Shown here: positions 43,003 to 52,263 of the stretch, one piece after another
How the letters are laid out: each line of letters begins with the position of its first letter
Position numbering within the stretch: position 1 is the first letter of the stretch
NCBI GenBank assembly: GCA_045536965.1
Contig: JAZSON010000032.1
Location: 62,001-126,000, forward strand
Direction: 5' to 3'
Length of the DNA stretch: 64,000 nucleotides
DNA from: UBA5448 sp045536965
GTDB taxonomy: Bacteria; Bacillota; Clostridia; Oscillospirales; SIG627
Position numbers and translations under genes: made by a program
Notes under the pieces: model-generated
What the model was told of the DNA's origin: nothing
The model's database searches: none
What the model saw: the letters and a program-made list of their open reading frames with translations, nothing else

Positions 43003-43968
43003 ATGAAGAAACTCTTTTTAACCCTTTTACTGATTGGTATCCTGCTCGTTTCCTGCGCCGATTCCCCGCCTGTCACTCCAAATATACCTATACCCGATGT
43101 GGATCATTCGATCGTTGCGGTTGAGTCGGTCGATCCCGGTTTTGATCTTCCCGAACCGCCGACCTTTCAAGAGAATGAAGCGCTTCCGGTCGATTTGGAT
43201 ATTCCGGGTGGATATGTCCGTGTACATTTTTTGGATGTGGGACAGGGGGATTCCATTTTTATTGAACTGCCTGACGGTAGGTGTATGCTCATTGATGGTT
43301 CGGTGCGTGGAATGGGTGAACGCATTGTGGATTATATCGAAGCGCTTGGCTATTTTTATTTGGATTATCTCGTCATCACCCATCCCCACAGCGATCATGT
43401 CGGCGGTTTGATTTGGGTGCTGAACGTGATGCCTGTTGGGTGTATTTACATGACAACGCGGTTTTCAAGCACCAATTTGTATCAAACATTGATTGCCATG
43501 ATTGTGGGAACCGATTGTGAATTGCGATTGGCGGAACTGGGAGATATTGTTTGTGAGGGAAGGGGCTTTCAAGTGGAGGTCATCGCGCCCCATGATCAAG
43601 GACTCAGTAACATGAATGACACTTCGATCGTTTTGCATTTTGTATTCGGCCAAACTTCCATTGTTTTCATGGGGGATGCCGAGGCCGGAAGCGAGGCGCT
43701 TCTGTCCGGGAATTTAAAGGCAGATCTTATTAAGGTGGGGCACCACGGAAGCCGTACATCGTCGACGCCGTATTTAATATCCAAGACTGCTCCGCGCTAC
43801 GCCGTTATTTCTTGCGGCGCGGGCAATCCCTACGGGCATCCCGTAGCCGAGGTGGTCAAAAGATGGCAGGATGAAGGCGCGGCCATTTATCGCACCGATT
43901 TGCACGGCCATATCGTCTTTGAGACGGATGGTGTTGAATGCAGGTTGAAAACGCAAAAAAAATCATAG
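43003..43968 (+). CDS. ComEC/Rec2-like MBL-fold lipoprotein
   Basis: A 321-residue lipoprotein (lipobox LVSC, C20) with a metallo-beta-lactamase domain like the C-terminal domain of ComEC: VHFLDVGQGDSIFIELPDG, then ITHPHSDHVGG (H127-x-H129-x-D131-H132), FMGDAEAGSEALL and KVGHHGSRTSS. It has no ComEC membrane channel domain, so it is a stand-alone surface hydrolase, possibly a nuclease or phosphodiesterase. AAGGA lies before the ATG at 43003; a TTG two codons upstream is less likely. It runs into a DUF3006 gene 10 bp later. Confidence 0.9.
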   Translation: MKKLFLTLLLIGILLVSCADSPPVTPNIPIPDVDHSIVAVESVDPGFDLPEPPTFQENEALPVDLDIPGGYVRVHFLDVGQGDSIFIELPDGRCMLIDGSVRGMGERIVDYIEALGYFYLDYLVITHPHSDHVGGLIWVLNVMPVGCIYMTTRFSSTNLYQTLIAMIVGTDCELRLAELGDIVCEGRGFQVEVIAPHDQGLSNMNDTSIVLHFVFGQTSIVFMGDAEAGSEALLSGNLKADLIKVGHHGSRTSSTPYLISKTAPRYAVISCGAGNPYGHPVAEVVKRWQDEGAAIYRTDLHGHIVFETDGVECRLKTQKKS

Positions 43969-43978
43969 AGGTAGAAAT

Positions 43979-44173
43979 ATGAAAGTTGTCATCGACCGTT
44001 TTGAAGGGGCGTTTGCCGTAGTGGAAACCGAGGACGGAAGCTTTGTGGATATGCCTGCAGTTTTAGCGGCGGGCGCCAAAGAGGGCGACGTGCTCGACAT
44101 TCGTATCGATCAAGCAGAAACACAGGAAAGAAAAAAGCGTATTCAATCCTTGATGGATCAGCTTTTTCAGTAA
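43979..44173 (+). CDS. DUF3006-family small protein
   Basis: A 64-residue protein with the DUF3006 pattern: VVIDRFEGAFAVVETEDGSFVDMPAVL, then GAKEGDVLDIRID and a charged helical tail (QERKKRIQSLMDQLF). The family regularly follows secreted ComEC-like MBL proteins, exactly as here, but its function is unknown. AGAGG precedes the ATG. Confidence 0.85.
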   Translation: MKVVIDRFEGAFAVVETEDGSFVDMPAVLAAGAKEGDVLDIRIDQAETQERKKRIQSLMDQLFQ

Positions 44174-44175
44174 TA

Positions 44176-44214
44176 AAAAAATCGGATGAACACCCGTTCA
44201 TCCGATTTTTTGTT
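44176..44214. terminator. Bidirectional terminator
   Basis: AAATCGGATGAAC-ACCC-GTTCATCCGATTT between DUF3006 and the convergent CDF-like gene. Confidence 0.88.
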
Positions 44215-44219
44215 TGTTT

Positions 44220-45107
44220 TTATTGCATGATAATCTGCACAACACTATCCGAAATGGCGCTTTCCATAGCCAAGTGGATGGCGGCATTGCGGCGCATAGC
44301 CTCTGCGACGGGAAGATCGCGATTATGAGAAAGATACAGTTCGATAATTACCGTATCGCGGATGGTGCGGATGCGATAGGTTTCAAAGCCGTCATACAGT
44401 TCGTAGCAGTCGGTGAGAGTTTTAAGTATTTTCATGGGAAGCTCGCGGTCGGGGCTGACGTCAAGCAGGTCGTACACACTGTCGCGGATGACGTGGAAGC
44501 TTAAGTAGGCGATCATGATTACGATGATGATACAGGCGATCGGCTCGACGTAGGGAGCAAAGGGTGCGTTGGGCGCGAATTCGCCGAGGATGGCGACGAT
44601 GGCACAGATGACCCAGTTGATCAGGCCGCGCAGCAGCTGAATGAACTGCCCCTGCAAGACCTTGGTGTTGTTGATTCTTTGCTGCTTGATGCAGTTAAAG
44701 AGCATGATACAGCCGTACCCGAAGCACCAAACGATCAGCAGGACCGAAAAGAGGGTGGGCTCGGAGATGGGCTCGGGGTGGGCCAGCTTGATGATGGAGA
44801 GAACGACGACGAAAAGCAGGGTCAGATAGAGGATGAGCATGCCGATGACCGAGCCGAGGGATTCGAATTTTCCCATGCGATGCTCATATTGGTTGGTGCG
44901 GCTGTCGTACAGCTTCTTGGCGATGTAGCAGTAAAGAAGCTGGATCAGTGCCATTGAGAGGGTCATTAAAAATTCCAAGAGAAACAGCATGCTTCCCGTG
45001 GTGAGATAGACGTACAAGCAGGAGATGCTTCCGCAGACGCCGCTCCCGAAAAATGCCCAAAGGGACAGGATGTATTGCTTTTTTAACGTAGCGGTATTCC
45101 GATCCAT
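44220..45107 (-). CDS. CDF-superfamily membrane protein lacking canonical metal ligands
   Basis: A 295-residue protein with six membrane segments and a C-terminal cytoplasmic domain, the layout of cation diffusion facilitators. The second-helix/loop signature YEHRMGKFESLGSV (residues 74-87) is clear. Yet the membrane site is lost: the DxxxD pair of helix 2 reads T49/A53, and the HxxxD pair of helix 5 reads R160/N164. It is therefore unlikely to move Zn, Fe or Mn in the known way. The ATG at 45107 has AAGGAG upstream; 31 preceding in-frame codons have no such site. Confidence 0.75.
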   Translation of the reverse strand: MDRNTATLKKQYILSLWAFFGSGVCGSISCLYVYLTTGSMLFLLEFLMTLSMALIQLLYCYIAKKLYDSRTNQYEHRMGKFESLGSVIGMLILYLTLLFVVVLSIIKLAHPEPISEPTLFSVLLIVWCFGYGCIMLFNCIKQQRINNTKVLQGQFIQLLRGLINWVICAIVAILGEFAPNAPFAPYVEPIACIIIVIMIAYLSFHVIRDSVYDLLDVSPDRELPMKILKTLTDCYELYDGFETYRIRTIRDTVIIELYLSHNRDLPVAEAMRRNAAIHLAMESAISDSVVQIIMQ

Positions 45108-45232
45108 GTTTCCGCTCCTTTCCCGAAAAATTCGGATAAAAAACAGGCAGTTGCGTAAACAACTGCCCATTATTATACCACCTGTTTTCAAAAAAAGCAA
45201 GTGCCAATCTTCGACAGGCCTTTTCGGGGGAT

Positions 45233-46561
45233 TTAACGGTAGGCGGGAAGGTAGTCTCCGTGTGCCTCGATCAGCTCGTCTACCATGCGCACGATGGTGT
45301 CGATATCCAGCTCGGCGGCGGTGTGGGGATCAAGCATGGCCGCCTGATAAATATGCTCTTTTTTGCGGGTTACGGCTGCTTCGATGGTTAAAAGCTGGAC
45401 ATTGATATTGGTCATATTCATGGCGGCCAGCTGAACGGGTAATTTACCGACGTGGGTGGGATGGATACCGTGGGCATCTACCAGACAAGGAACTTCTACG
45501 CAAGCATCTTCGGGGAGGTTGGTGATGAGATGGCCCGTGTTCAAAACGTTGCCGCCAATCTCTGTGGGCACACCCGTTACGATGGCTTCCATGATGCGAG
45601 ATGCGTATTCATGGCTTCTGACGTGGGGACGGTTTTTATCGTTTTGCAATTTTTCCCATTCAGCCGCCCATTTTTGGATTTGATTGATACAACGGCGGGG
45701 ATATTCATCCAACGGAATGCGGTATTTTTCGATGAGCTCGGGATAGTTGGATTTGATGTAAAAAGGATTGTATTCGGCGTTGTGCTCGCTGGATTCGGTG
45801 CAGTAGTAGCCGAAACGACGGATATAATCAAGACGAACCAGATCTTTAAAGTCTTCGGGGGGATTGTCTAAAATTTCGTTTGCACGGCGGCGGATTTCGG
45901 GATAGAGATCGTTTCCTTGGGCATCGCGGATGGAGAGCAACCAACCCATGTGGTTAATGCCTGCGATGAGGGTTTTGCAGCGATCAAGCTTATCTTCCAT
46001 GCCAACACCCCTGAGGATGGCGCGGGGGCAAACCTGCACGCTGTGACACAGACCGATCGTTTTGACGCCGGTGTAGCGAAGCATATAACCCGTGAGCATG
46101 CCCATGGGATTGGTATAGTTCAGGAACAGGGCATCAGGACAGACCTCTTCCATGTCGTGGGCAAAATCATCCATAACGGGAATGGTGCGAAGCGCACGCA
46201 TGATACCGCCGATGCCAAGTGTGTCGGCGATGGTTTGACGGAGACCGTACTTTTTCGGCACTTCGAAGTCGGTGATGGTGCAGGGATCATATCGGCCGAC
46301 CTGAATGGCGTTGATGACAAAATCGGCGCCACGCAGAGCTTCTTTGCGGTTCTCGGGACCGCAATAGGTGCGAATATCCATTTTACCATCCATTGTCTCG
46401 TTGGTAGCGTTGAGCAATTCAAGGCTTTGGTTTAAACGTTCGCCGTCGATGTCGTACAAAGCGACTTGTGCGCCCTTTAATGCGTCGGTGCAAATGGAGT
46501 CGCCGATGACGTTTCGGACAAAAACAGAACTGCCTGCACCCATGAATGTGATTTTGACCAT
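45233..46561 (-). CDS. GH4 family glycosidase (alpha-galactosidase/alpha-glucosidase type)
   Basis: A 442-residue NAD- and Mn-dependent GH4 enzyme. The dinucleotide motif is FMGAGSSVF at residues 5-13, NYTNPMGMLTGYM holds substrate, and GLCHSVQVC carries the metal-binding Cys/His. The CHSVQ form is typical of MelA/AglA-type alpha-galactosidases and alpha-glucosidases, rather than the phospho-glucosidases with other residues here. It acts inside the cell on non-phosphorylated alpha-glycosides. AAGGAG precedes the ATG at 46561. The AraC gene is divergent. Galactose release would suit galT at 37 kb. Confidence 0.9.
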   Translation of the reverse strand: MVKITFMGAGSSVFVRNVIGDSICTDALKGAQVALYDIDGERLNQSLELLNATNETMDGKMDIRTYCGPENRKEALRGADFVINAIQVGRYDPCTITDFEVPKKYGLRQTIADTLGIGGIMRALRTIPVMDDFAHDMEEVCPDALFLNYTNPMGMLTGYMLRYTGVKTIGLCHSVQVCPRAILRGVGMEDKLDRCKTLIAGINHMGWLLSIRDAQGNDLYPEIRRRANEILDNPPEDFKDLVRLDYIRRFGYYCTESSEHNAEYNPFYIKSNYPELIEKYRIPLDEYPRRCINQIQKWAAEWEKLQNDKNRPHVRSHEYASRIMEAIVTGVPTEIGGNVLNTGHLITNLPEDACVEVPCLVDAHGIHPTHVGKLPVQLAAMNMTNINVQLLTIEAAVTRKKEHIYQAAMLDPHTAAELDIDTIVRMVDELIEAHGDYLPAYR

Positions 46562-46765
46562 ATTTTTTCTCCTTGTTGCTATCGTTTTTCCGCGGGAATA
46601 TCTCACTGCGGTTTACTCTTTGAGTGTATCACAAGATCTGTTATATATCTATGGCATTATGTGATATATATTTGGCATTTTACTATAAATTTATGGTATT
46701 ATTTTATTTTATGACTTGTGAGAAGGGGCGAAGTGTTTTATAATGGGATGCGGAGGTGTAAATTT
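46562..46765. promoter_or_regulatory. Divergent control region, GH4 and AraC regulator
   Basis: 204 bp of AT-rich sequence between divergent starts. Direct repeats ATGGCATT/TTGGCATT and several TATA-like boxes occur between 46640 and 46710; they could be regulator sites and promoters but no clear -35/-10 pair was fixed. Confidence 0.35.
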
Positions 46766-47551
46766 ATGGAACTTTTTTTGGTTTATGATAAGCAATTTCG
46801 GGACATTATACCCGTGACTTGCGGGCAGGAAAAGTGCGCGCCCTCTCATTCTTTTGGTCCTGCTACCCGCAAATATTATTTGATTCACTATGTCGTTTCG
46901 GGTAAAGGGTGTTTTTATATTGATGGACAGGAATATCACTTGAGTGCGGGACAATGTTTTATTATTCGCCCCGAAGAAGTTACTCTCTATCGCGCAGACA
47001 GGGAGGACCCGTGGCATTATATATGGGTTGGTTTTCATTGCCAATTACCCCTTCCTCTATCGATGAAGCAGAATGTTTGGTCGCATCATGGATTGGGAGA
47101 TGTATTTACTTCCTTGGTAAAGGGGGGGCATCGCGAAAATGGGCGGGAGGAATTTGTTTGCGGAAAAATTTTTGAATTGATTTCTTTGATGATGGATGAT
47201 GTCCATGCCGATGTACCCAAACGAAACTATGTAGAACGCGCAAAAGATTATATGGAGGCCGAATATCCCAACGGAGTGAATGTGCAAAAAATTGCCGATG
47301 TATTGAATCTTGACCGCAGTTATTTTTCTCAGCTTTTCAAAAAGCAGGAGGGGGTTTCTCCCCTTGCCTATTTATGCACTTTGCGGCTTGAAAAAGCGGC
47401 CGCGCTCCTTAAACAAGGGTATCCTCCCGGTGTTGTGGCGCAATCGACGGGGTACAGTGATGTGTGTGCTTTTTCGCGGATGTTTCATCGGCGTTTCGGC
47501 TTATCCCCGAGCGCGTACCAAAAAAATGAAAGGAAGTGCGAATTGACCTGA
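46766..47551 (+). CDS. AraC-family transcriptional regulator (probable GH4 regulator)
   Basis: A 261-residue protein: N-terminal cupin domain (YYLIHYVVSGKGCFYIDGQEYHLSAGQ-like, residues ~30-60) and two C-terminal HTH motifs (VQKIADVLNLDRSYFSQLFKK and VVAQSTGYSDVCAFSRMFHRRFGLSPSAYQ). The family's carbohydrate regulators (MsmR, MelR) control adjacent glycosidase genes, so it probably controls the divergent GH4 gene. The ATG at 46766 has GGAGGTG upstream; an upstream ATG is in the promoter region. Confidence 0.88.
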   Translation: MELFLVYDKQFRDIIPVTCGQEKCAPSHSFGPATRKYYLIHYVVSGKGCFYIDGQEYHLSAGQCFIIRPEEVTLYRADREDPWHYIWVGFHCQLPLPLSMKQNVWSHHGLGDVFTSLVKGGHRENGREEFVCGKIFELISLMMDDVHADVPKRNYVERAKDYMEAEYPNGVNVQKIADVLNLDRSYFSQLFKKQEGVSPLAYLCTLRLEKAAALLKQGYPPGVVAQSTGYSDVCAFSRMFHRRFGLSPSAYQKNERKCELT

Positions 47552-47568
47552 TGTGTTCTCGGGGCGTG

Positions 47569-47597
47569 TTGACAATTCTTGTGTGTTTTGGTACAAT
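47569..47597 (+). promoter_or_regulatory. Sigma-A promoter of hflX-topoisomerase operon
   Basis: TTGACA and TACAAT with 17 bp spacing, 27 bp before the hflX start. Confidence 0.85.
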
Positions 47598-47623
47598 AAA
47601 AAATAACGGAGTGATCAAAGCAG

Positions 47624-48943
47624 ATGAATAAGCAGGATAACCTGATGACAGATCGCGAAAAAGCGGGTGTCGAAGAAGAAGTTGTTCGCGCCGCCTTGGT
47701 TGGCGGTGTTGGCGAGAATACAGAGGAGTTGCAGGAAAAGTCGCTTTGTGAATTGGAGCGGCTTTTGAATACGGCGGGCGGTGTTTGTATTGCCCGTGTT
47801 ACGCAAAACAGACCGCATCCCGATCCTCGCTTTTATTTGGGGAGCGGAAAGATCGAGGAGATCGCAGCTCTCGCCAAAGCCAATGATATTTCGCTTGTTG
47901 TGGTAGATGACGAGCTATCCCCCTCGCAGATCAAAAACATCGAGGATGCCATGGAAAGCCAAGTGCGTGTCATCGACCGCACCATGCTGATTTTGGATAT
48001 ATTTGCTCGCAATGCTGTTACCAGCGAAGGTATTTTGCAGGTGGAGATCGCGCAACTGAAATATTCCCTTCCCCGTCTTCTCGGCAAGGGAAGCGAGCTT
48101 TCCAGGCTCGGCGGCGGTATTGGTACGCGTGGACCGGGCGAAAGCAAACTGGAGACCGACCGAAGACATATTAAACGTCGCATTGCGTATCTTGAGGCCG
48201 CTTTGCGTGAAATGGATGAAAACCGCGCCGTACAGCGGCGCGCCCGCAAGAGTGCGGGCATCCCGCAGATTGCGGTTGCGGGATACACCAATGTGGGAAA
48301 ATCTACTCTTTTGAACAAATTGACCGATGCGGGGATCTTATCGGAAAATAAATTGTTTGCTACTTTGGATCCTACTACCCGTCGGTTGAAATTGCCAAAC
48401 GGCAAAGAGGTTCTTTTAACCGACACCGTTGGATTTATTCAAAGGTTGCCGCACCATTTGGTCGAAGCGTTCAAATCCACCTTGGATGAGGTGGTGCTTG
48501 CCGATTTGATTTTGATTCTTCTCGATGCCGCCGATCCCGAGGTGCAATCGCAGCTTACGGTGACGGAAGAAATTCTTTCGTCTCTTTTTGAAAAAAGACG
48601 GGTGGAGCCGAAACCTGTTTTATATATTTTCAACCAATGTGACCGCGTCAGCGGCGACCTCCCTGCCTTCACTCCCCGCGCCGACACCGTGTACATCTCG
48701 GCTTTGACGGGGGAGGGCATCGATGATTTGCTTTCCCGTGTGGAAAAAGCGTTGGATGAAGGAAAAAAAGAGGTTGTTTTTCGCTTCCCCGCAAGCGGCG
48801 GCGGATATGTCAGCCGCTTGTACCAGACGTCCACCGTTCTTTCCTGTGATTATACCGAGAACGGCATCGTGGTGCGGACGATTGCGGACGAAAAAATCCG
48901 CGGAATGTATCGAGAATATTTGCAACTTGAAGGAGGTAATTGA
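47624..48943 (+). CDS. hflX: GTPase HflX
   Basis: A 439-residue HflX. The N-terminal ribosome-binding domain (ARVTQNRPHPDPRFYLGSGKIEE and VVVDDELSPSQ) is followed by the signature GPGESKLETDRR and a G domain: GYTNVGKSTL (G1), DTVGFIQRLP (G3), NQCD (G4). The enzyme binds stalled ribosomes and splits them under heat stress or antibiotics. GGAG lies before the ATG. Its stop lies just inside the binding site of the topoisomerase gene. Confidence 0.97.
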   Translation: MNKQDNLMTDREKAGVEEEVVRAALVGGVGENTEELQEKSLCELERLLNTAGGVCIARVTQNRPHPDPRFYLGSGKIEEIAALAKANDISLVVVDDELSPSQIKNIEDAMESQVRVIDRTMLILDIFARNAVTSEGILQVEIAQLKYSLPRLLGKGSELSRLGGGIGTRGPGESKLETDRRHIKRRIAYLEAALREMDENRAVQRRARKSAGIPQIAVAGYTNVGKSTLLNKLTDAGILSENKLFATLDPTTRRLKLPNGKEVLLTDTVGFIQRLPHHLVEAFKSTLDEVVLADLILILLDAADPEVQSQLTVTEEILSSLFEKRRVEPKPVLYIFNQCDRVSGDLPAFTPRADTVYISALTGEGIDDLLSRVEKALDEGKKEVVFRFPASGGGYVSRLYQTSTVLSCDYTENGIVVRTIADEKIRGMYREYLQLEGGN

Positions 48944-48945
48944 TT

Positions 48946-51168
48946 ATGGCCAAGGCGAGACGGGACATCAAAAAAAGCGGCACGGGCACACCTGCCGTTA
49001 TTCATGACAGTCCCATCACCCGCACGCTCGAGACCAACTATATGCCGTATGTTATGAGCGTCATTATTTCGCGTGCCATTCCTGAAATAGACGGCTTTAA
49101 ACCCGCTCATCGAAAACTGCTTTACACCATGTATAAAATGGGGCTGTTGAACGGAAATCGCATCAAATCGGCCGACGTTGTCGGACAGACGATGAAATTG
49201 AATCCGCACGGTGACGCTGCCATTTATGAGACTTTGGTGAGACTTACCCGCGGCAACGAGGCGCTTTTGCATCCCTTTATCGATTCAAAAGGAAGCTTTG
49301 GCAAGCAGTATTCCAAAATGGCCTATGCTGCCTCCCGTTATACCGAGGTAAAGCTTGACCCCATTTGTCAGGAATTGTTTGGCGGCATCGACAAGGATGC
49401 GGTCGATATGATGGACAACTATAACGGCACCTCCAAGGAACCCGTGCTTTTCCCCACCGCATTCCCCAATATTTTGGTTTCTCCCAATACGGGTATTGCG
49501 GTTGGTCTTGCCAGTTCCATCTGCTCGTTTAATTTGGGAGAAATCTGCGAAACCACAGCGGCGCTTATTGAAAATCCTGAGCATGACATCCTTTCTACCC
49601 TGCCCGCGCCCGACTTTTCGACGGGTGGACAACTGCTTTACGACGAGGATGAAATGCGCCAGATATACAGCAGCGGTCGCGGAAACATCCGTTTGCGTGC
49701 CAAGTATCGCGTCGTACCGAGTGAGCACTGCATTGAGATTTATGAGATTCCCTATACCACGACAGTGGAAGCCATCATAGAAAAAATGGCAAAACTGGTC
49801 AAGGCGGGCAAACTAAAAGAAATCAACGATGTCCGCGATGAAACCGATTTGGGAGGGTTGAAGCTGACCATTGACTACAAGCGATCCTGTGATCCCGATA
49901 AGTTGATGGCCAAACTTTTTAAGAGTACCGACCTTTGCTGTAATTTCCCTTGTAACTTCAACGTGATTTTGTCAGGCACTCCCCGACTGCTCGGTGTGCG
50001 TGATATTCTTTTGGAATGGCACGGTTTTCGCGCCGAATGTGTCAAGCGTGAAATTTATTTCGATTTGCAGGTCAAGAGTGAGAAGCTGCACCTTCTTTTG
50101 GGTCTTGAAAAGATTTTGCTTGACATCGATAAGGCCATTGCCATCATCCGCAAAACGGAAAATGACCGCGATGTTATTCCGAATTTGTGCGATGCTTTTG
50201 ATATTGACCGTCCGCAGGCTGAGTTTGTTGCCGATATTCGTTTGCGCAACCTGAATAAAGAGCATATTTTGTCTCGTGTGTCCGAGATTTCCGATCTCAA
50301 AGCTGAAATCGAGAGACTGGAGGGCATACTGAAATCCGAAAAGAAACTCAATAAGCTCATCATCGACCAACTGCGCGCCATTCAGAAGAAATATGCCATT
50401 CCCCGTAAAACCGAGATCGTTTCGGCACAGGAAGTGCAGATGGAGATCGTGGAAGAAAAAGAAGAAGCCTACACCCTCTATGCCGTGGCAACGAGAGACG
50501 GATTCTTCAAACGTATCACCCTCCAATCCATCCGCGGCAGTGACGAGCAAAAACTCAAGGATGGAGACGAGATCGTTTTCCGTGGTGAGATCCAAAGCGA
50601 CTGCGAACTTTTGTTCTTCACCGATAAGGGCCAACTTTACAAGGCGCGTGTTGATGATTTTGAAAACGTTAAAGCATCGGCACTCGGTGACTATGTACCT
50701 GCAAAATTGGAATTTGAAGAAAACGAGCGTGTGATTTATTTCATGCCCGAAAAGGATTTCGATGGTCGGTTGATGGTCTGTTTTGAAAACGGCAAGGCAC
50801 TTTCGATTCCCATGAGCCAGTACCAGACCAAAACCAATCGCCGCAAACTGACCGCCGCCATTAGCGATCAAAGTCCCGTGGCGGGTATGATCCCCGTGAA
50901 AAAAGGCGAAACGAAAGACGTGTTTATTTTAACCAAACACATGAAAGCCGCCTATCTCCCGGGCAGTCTGATTCCCGAAAAGGCGACCCGTTCTTCGGCG
51001 GGCAACCAGATATTTACATGCAAAAAAGGCGATTTTGTCGAAAAATTCGTCGCGGCCGACGAGATGCCTACATCGGCGCTCAAAGGATGCCGAAAACTTA
51101 AGGTGCCTACTGCGGGTGTCATCTTCAATCCCGTTGACGTCGAGGAAAACCAACTGACTTTGGAATAG
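48946..51168 (+). CDS. Type IIA topoisomerase subunit A (ParC/GyrA-like)
   Basis: A 740-residue subunit A. The winged-helix domain holds the DNA-cleaving tyrosine Y132 in AASRYTE; the tower and coiled coil (LKAEIERLEGILKSEKKLNKL) follow at ~440-480, then a beta-pinwheel C-terminal domain of six blades (~500-740), which lacks an evident GyrA box. This favours topoisomerase IV subunit A over gyrase. No subunit B gene is adjacent, contrary to the usual pairing. GGAGGT precedes the ATG; hflX ends two bases before. Confidence 0.88.
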   Translation: MAKARRDIKKSGTGTPAVIHDSPITRTLETNYMPYVMSVIISRAIPEIDGFKPAHRKLLYTMYKMGLLNGNRIKSADVVGQTMKLNPHGDAAIYETLVRLTRGNEALLHPFIDSKGSFGKQYSKMAYAASRYTEVKLDPICQELFGGIDKDAVDMMDNYNGTSKEPVLFPTAFPNILVSPNTGIAVGLASSICSFNLGEICETTAALIENPEHDILSTLPAPDFSTGGQLLYDEDEMRQIYSSGRGNIRLRAKYRVVPSEHCIEIYEIPYTTTVEAIIEKMAKLVKAGKLKEINDVRDETDLGGLKLTIDYKRSCDPDKLMAKLFKSTDLCCNFPCNFNVILSGTPRLLGVRDILLEWHGFRAECVKREIYFDLQVKSEKLHLLLGLEKILLDIDKAIAIIRKTENDRDVIPNLCDAFDIDRPQAEFVADIRLRNLNKEHILSRVSEISDLKAEIERLEGILKSEKKLNKLIIDQLRAIQKKYAIPRKTEIVSAQEVQMEIVEEKEEAYTLYAVATRDGFFKRITLQSIRGSDEQKLKDGDEIVFRGEIQSDCELLFFTDKGQLYKARVDDFENVKASALGDYVPAKLEFEENERVIYFMPEKDFDGRLMVCFENGKALSIPMSQYQTKTNRRKLTAAISDQSPVAGMIPVKKGETKDVFILTKHMKAAYLPGSLIPEKATRSSAGNQIFTCKKGDFVEKFVAADEMPTSALKGCRKLKVPTAGVIFNPVDVEENQLTLE

Positions 51169-51173
51169 GAAAA

Positions 51174-51214
51174 AGAAAAAACCACCGATGGATGCAAATC
51201 GGTGGTTTTTTGTC
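51174..51214. terminator. Bidirectional terminator
   Basis: AAAAAACCACCGAT and its complement around an 8-nt loop, after the topoisomerase gene. Confidence 0.88.
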
Positions 51215-51332
51215 TTGTGTACAAAATTATGGATATATATTGATAAATTTATTCTTTACAAATCGGGGCAGTTCATTCACAGTTCGTGGCTTTTTCATCC
51301 TTTAGAAAACGCTCGATTTTTATATAGTCCGA

Positions 51333-52166
51333 TCAGTCGGGAATGGGGGTGTTTTTCACCTTTTCGACCCAATTTCTGAGCCAGCGCTCGCTGGAAAGAC
51401 CGACACCCATAACCGAGTTTGCCTCAAAGATCATACCGTGGATCCTGCCCTCCTTCATCATGCGAAGACCGAATTCGCACTGATGCTCCATCAGTTCATC
51501 GGAAATGGGGTGCCGTCCGCGAAAATCATACATATAAACGCCGAGCAGTTTTTTGTGCGACGGAAATTTTTTCTCAATTTTCTCAAAGTTTTCTTCTAAG
51601 TTTACAAGATCCGCGCTCAATGAAGTCCAGAGGGTGATGCCGTCGAGATAGCCTGCAAGTTCCTCGTCGAGCCTACCCGTGTCCCGCGTATAGTACACCA
51701 TATAAAGCTCCATAGGTCTGCACGCTTTATCCAGACCGCCTCTGATTTCTTTGAGTAATTCCTTCGCCTGCCGATGACCCTCGGCATCGTTTCTGAATTT
51801 GCTGAAAAAGTCATCCATAAAAGCGCCCTTGATATTGGGGTATTCTTTGGCAAGGTCGCAAATAAACTTTTCTTCGTTGCCCGCACGGAAACCGCTGGAG
51901 CCTGTTGCGCCCCAAAGAACGTTTTTGAGTCGGCAAAAGCTTTCGGCGTATCCGTAGGCATCCTCCGAGTAGGGCGCGGGCTCGCCGTTGCAGTTGATCA
52001 TCAGCATATTGGGAACGTCCAGCATCAACGCCGCCTCGGCGGGGGTAATACGCGAGCGCTTGAAGCGTGAATGCCTGTTTTGTCCCATCACCACTTCGCT
52101 GAGCCAAACATCGTCCTGGTGGGGTCTTACGCCGAAAATCCAGAATTTATCTCTTGCAATTGCCAT
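51333..52166 (-). CDS. Unrecognised TIM-barrel-like protein
   Basis: A 277-residue cytoplasmic protein that I do not recognise. It alternates strands and helices in the manner of a TIM barrel: FWIFGVRPHQDDVWL, PNMLMINCNG, VLWGATGSSGF, IKGAFMDDFFS, MELYMVYYTRD, DGITLWTSLSADL, KLLGVYMYDF and RIHGMIFEANSV. The paired acids of GAFMDDFF near residue 115 and the C-terminal EAN could be catalytic, as in glycosidases. GGAGGGA precedes the ATG. It lies alone between a terminator and a PHP gene in the same direction, with a likely terminator in the gap. Confidence 0.6.
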   Translation of the reverse strand: MAIARDKFWIFGVRPHQDDVWLSEVVMGQNRHSRFKRSRITPAEAALMLDVPNMLMINCNGEPAPYSEDAYGYAESFCRLKNVLWGATGSSGFRAGNEEKFICDLAKEYPNIKGAFMDDFFSKFRNDAEGHRQAKELLKEIRGGLDKACRPMELYMVYYTRDTGRLDEELAGYLDGITLWTSLSADLVNLEENFEKIEKKFPSHKKLLGVYMYDFRGRHPISDELMEHQCEFGLRMMKEGRIHGMIFEANSVMGVGLSSERWLRNWVEKVKNTPIPD

Positions 52167-52228
52167 AATGATTCCCTCCCAAAAGCATCGAGGATACTTT
52201 GTTTACTGAGTAAATTATCAAGGTGATT

Positions 52229-52263
52229 ATACACCCCCTCGACAATACTGTCAAGGGGGTGTG
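52229..52263 (-). terminator. Possible terminator after the PHP/F5-8C gene
   Basis: ACACCCCCT(C/T)GACA pairs with TGTCAAGGGGGTGT around ATAC; the following T run is weak. Confidence 0.55.
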
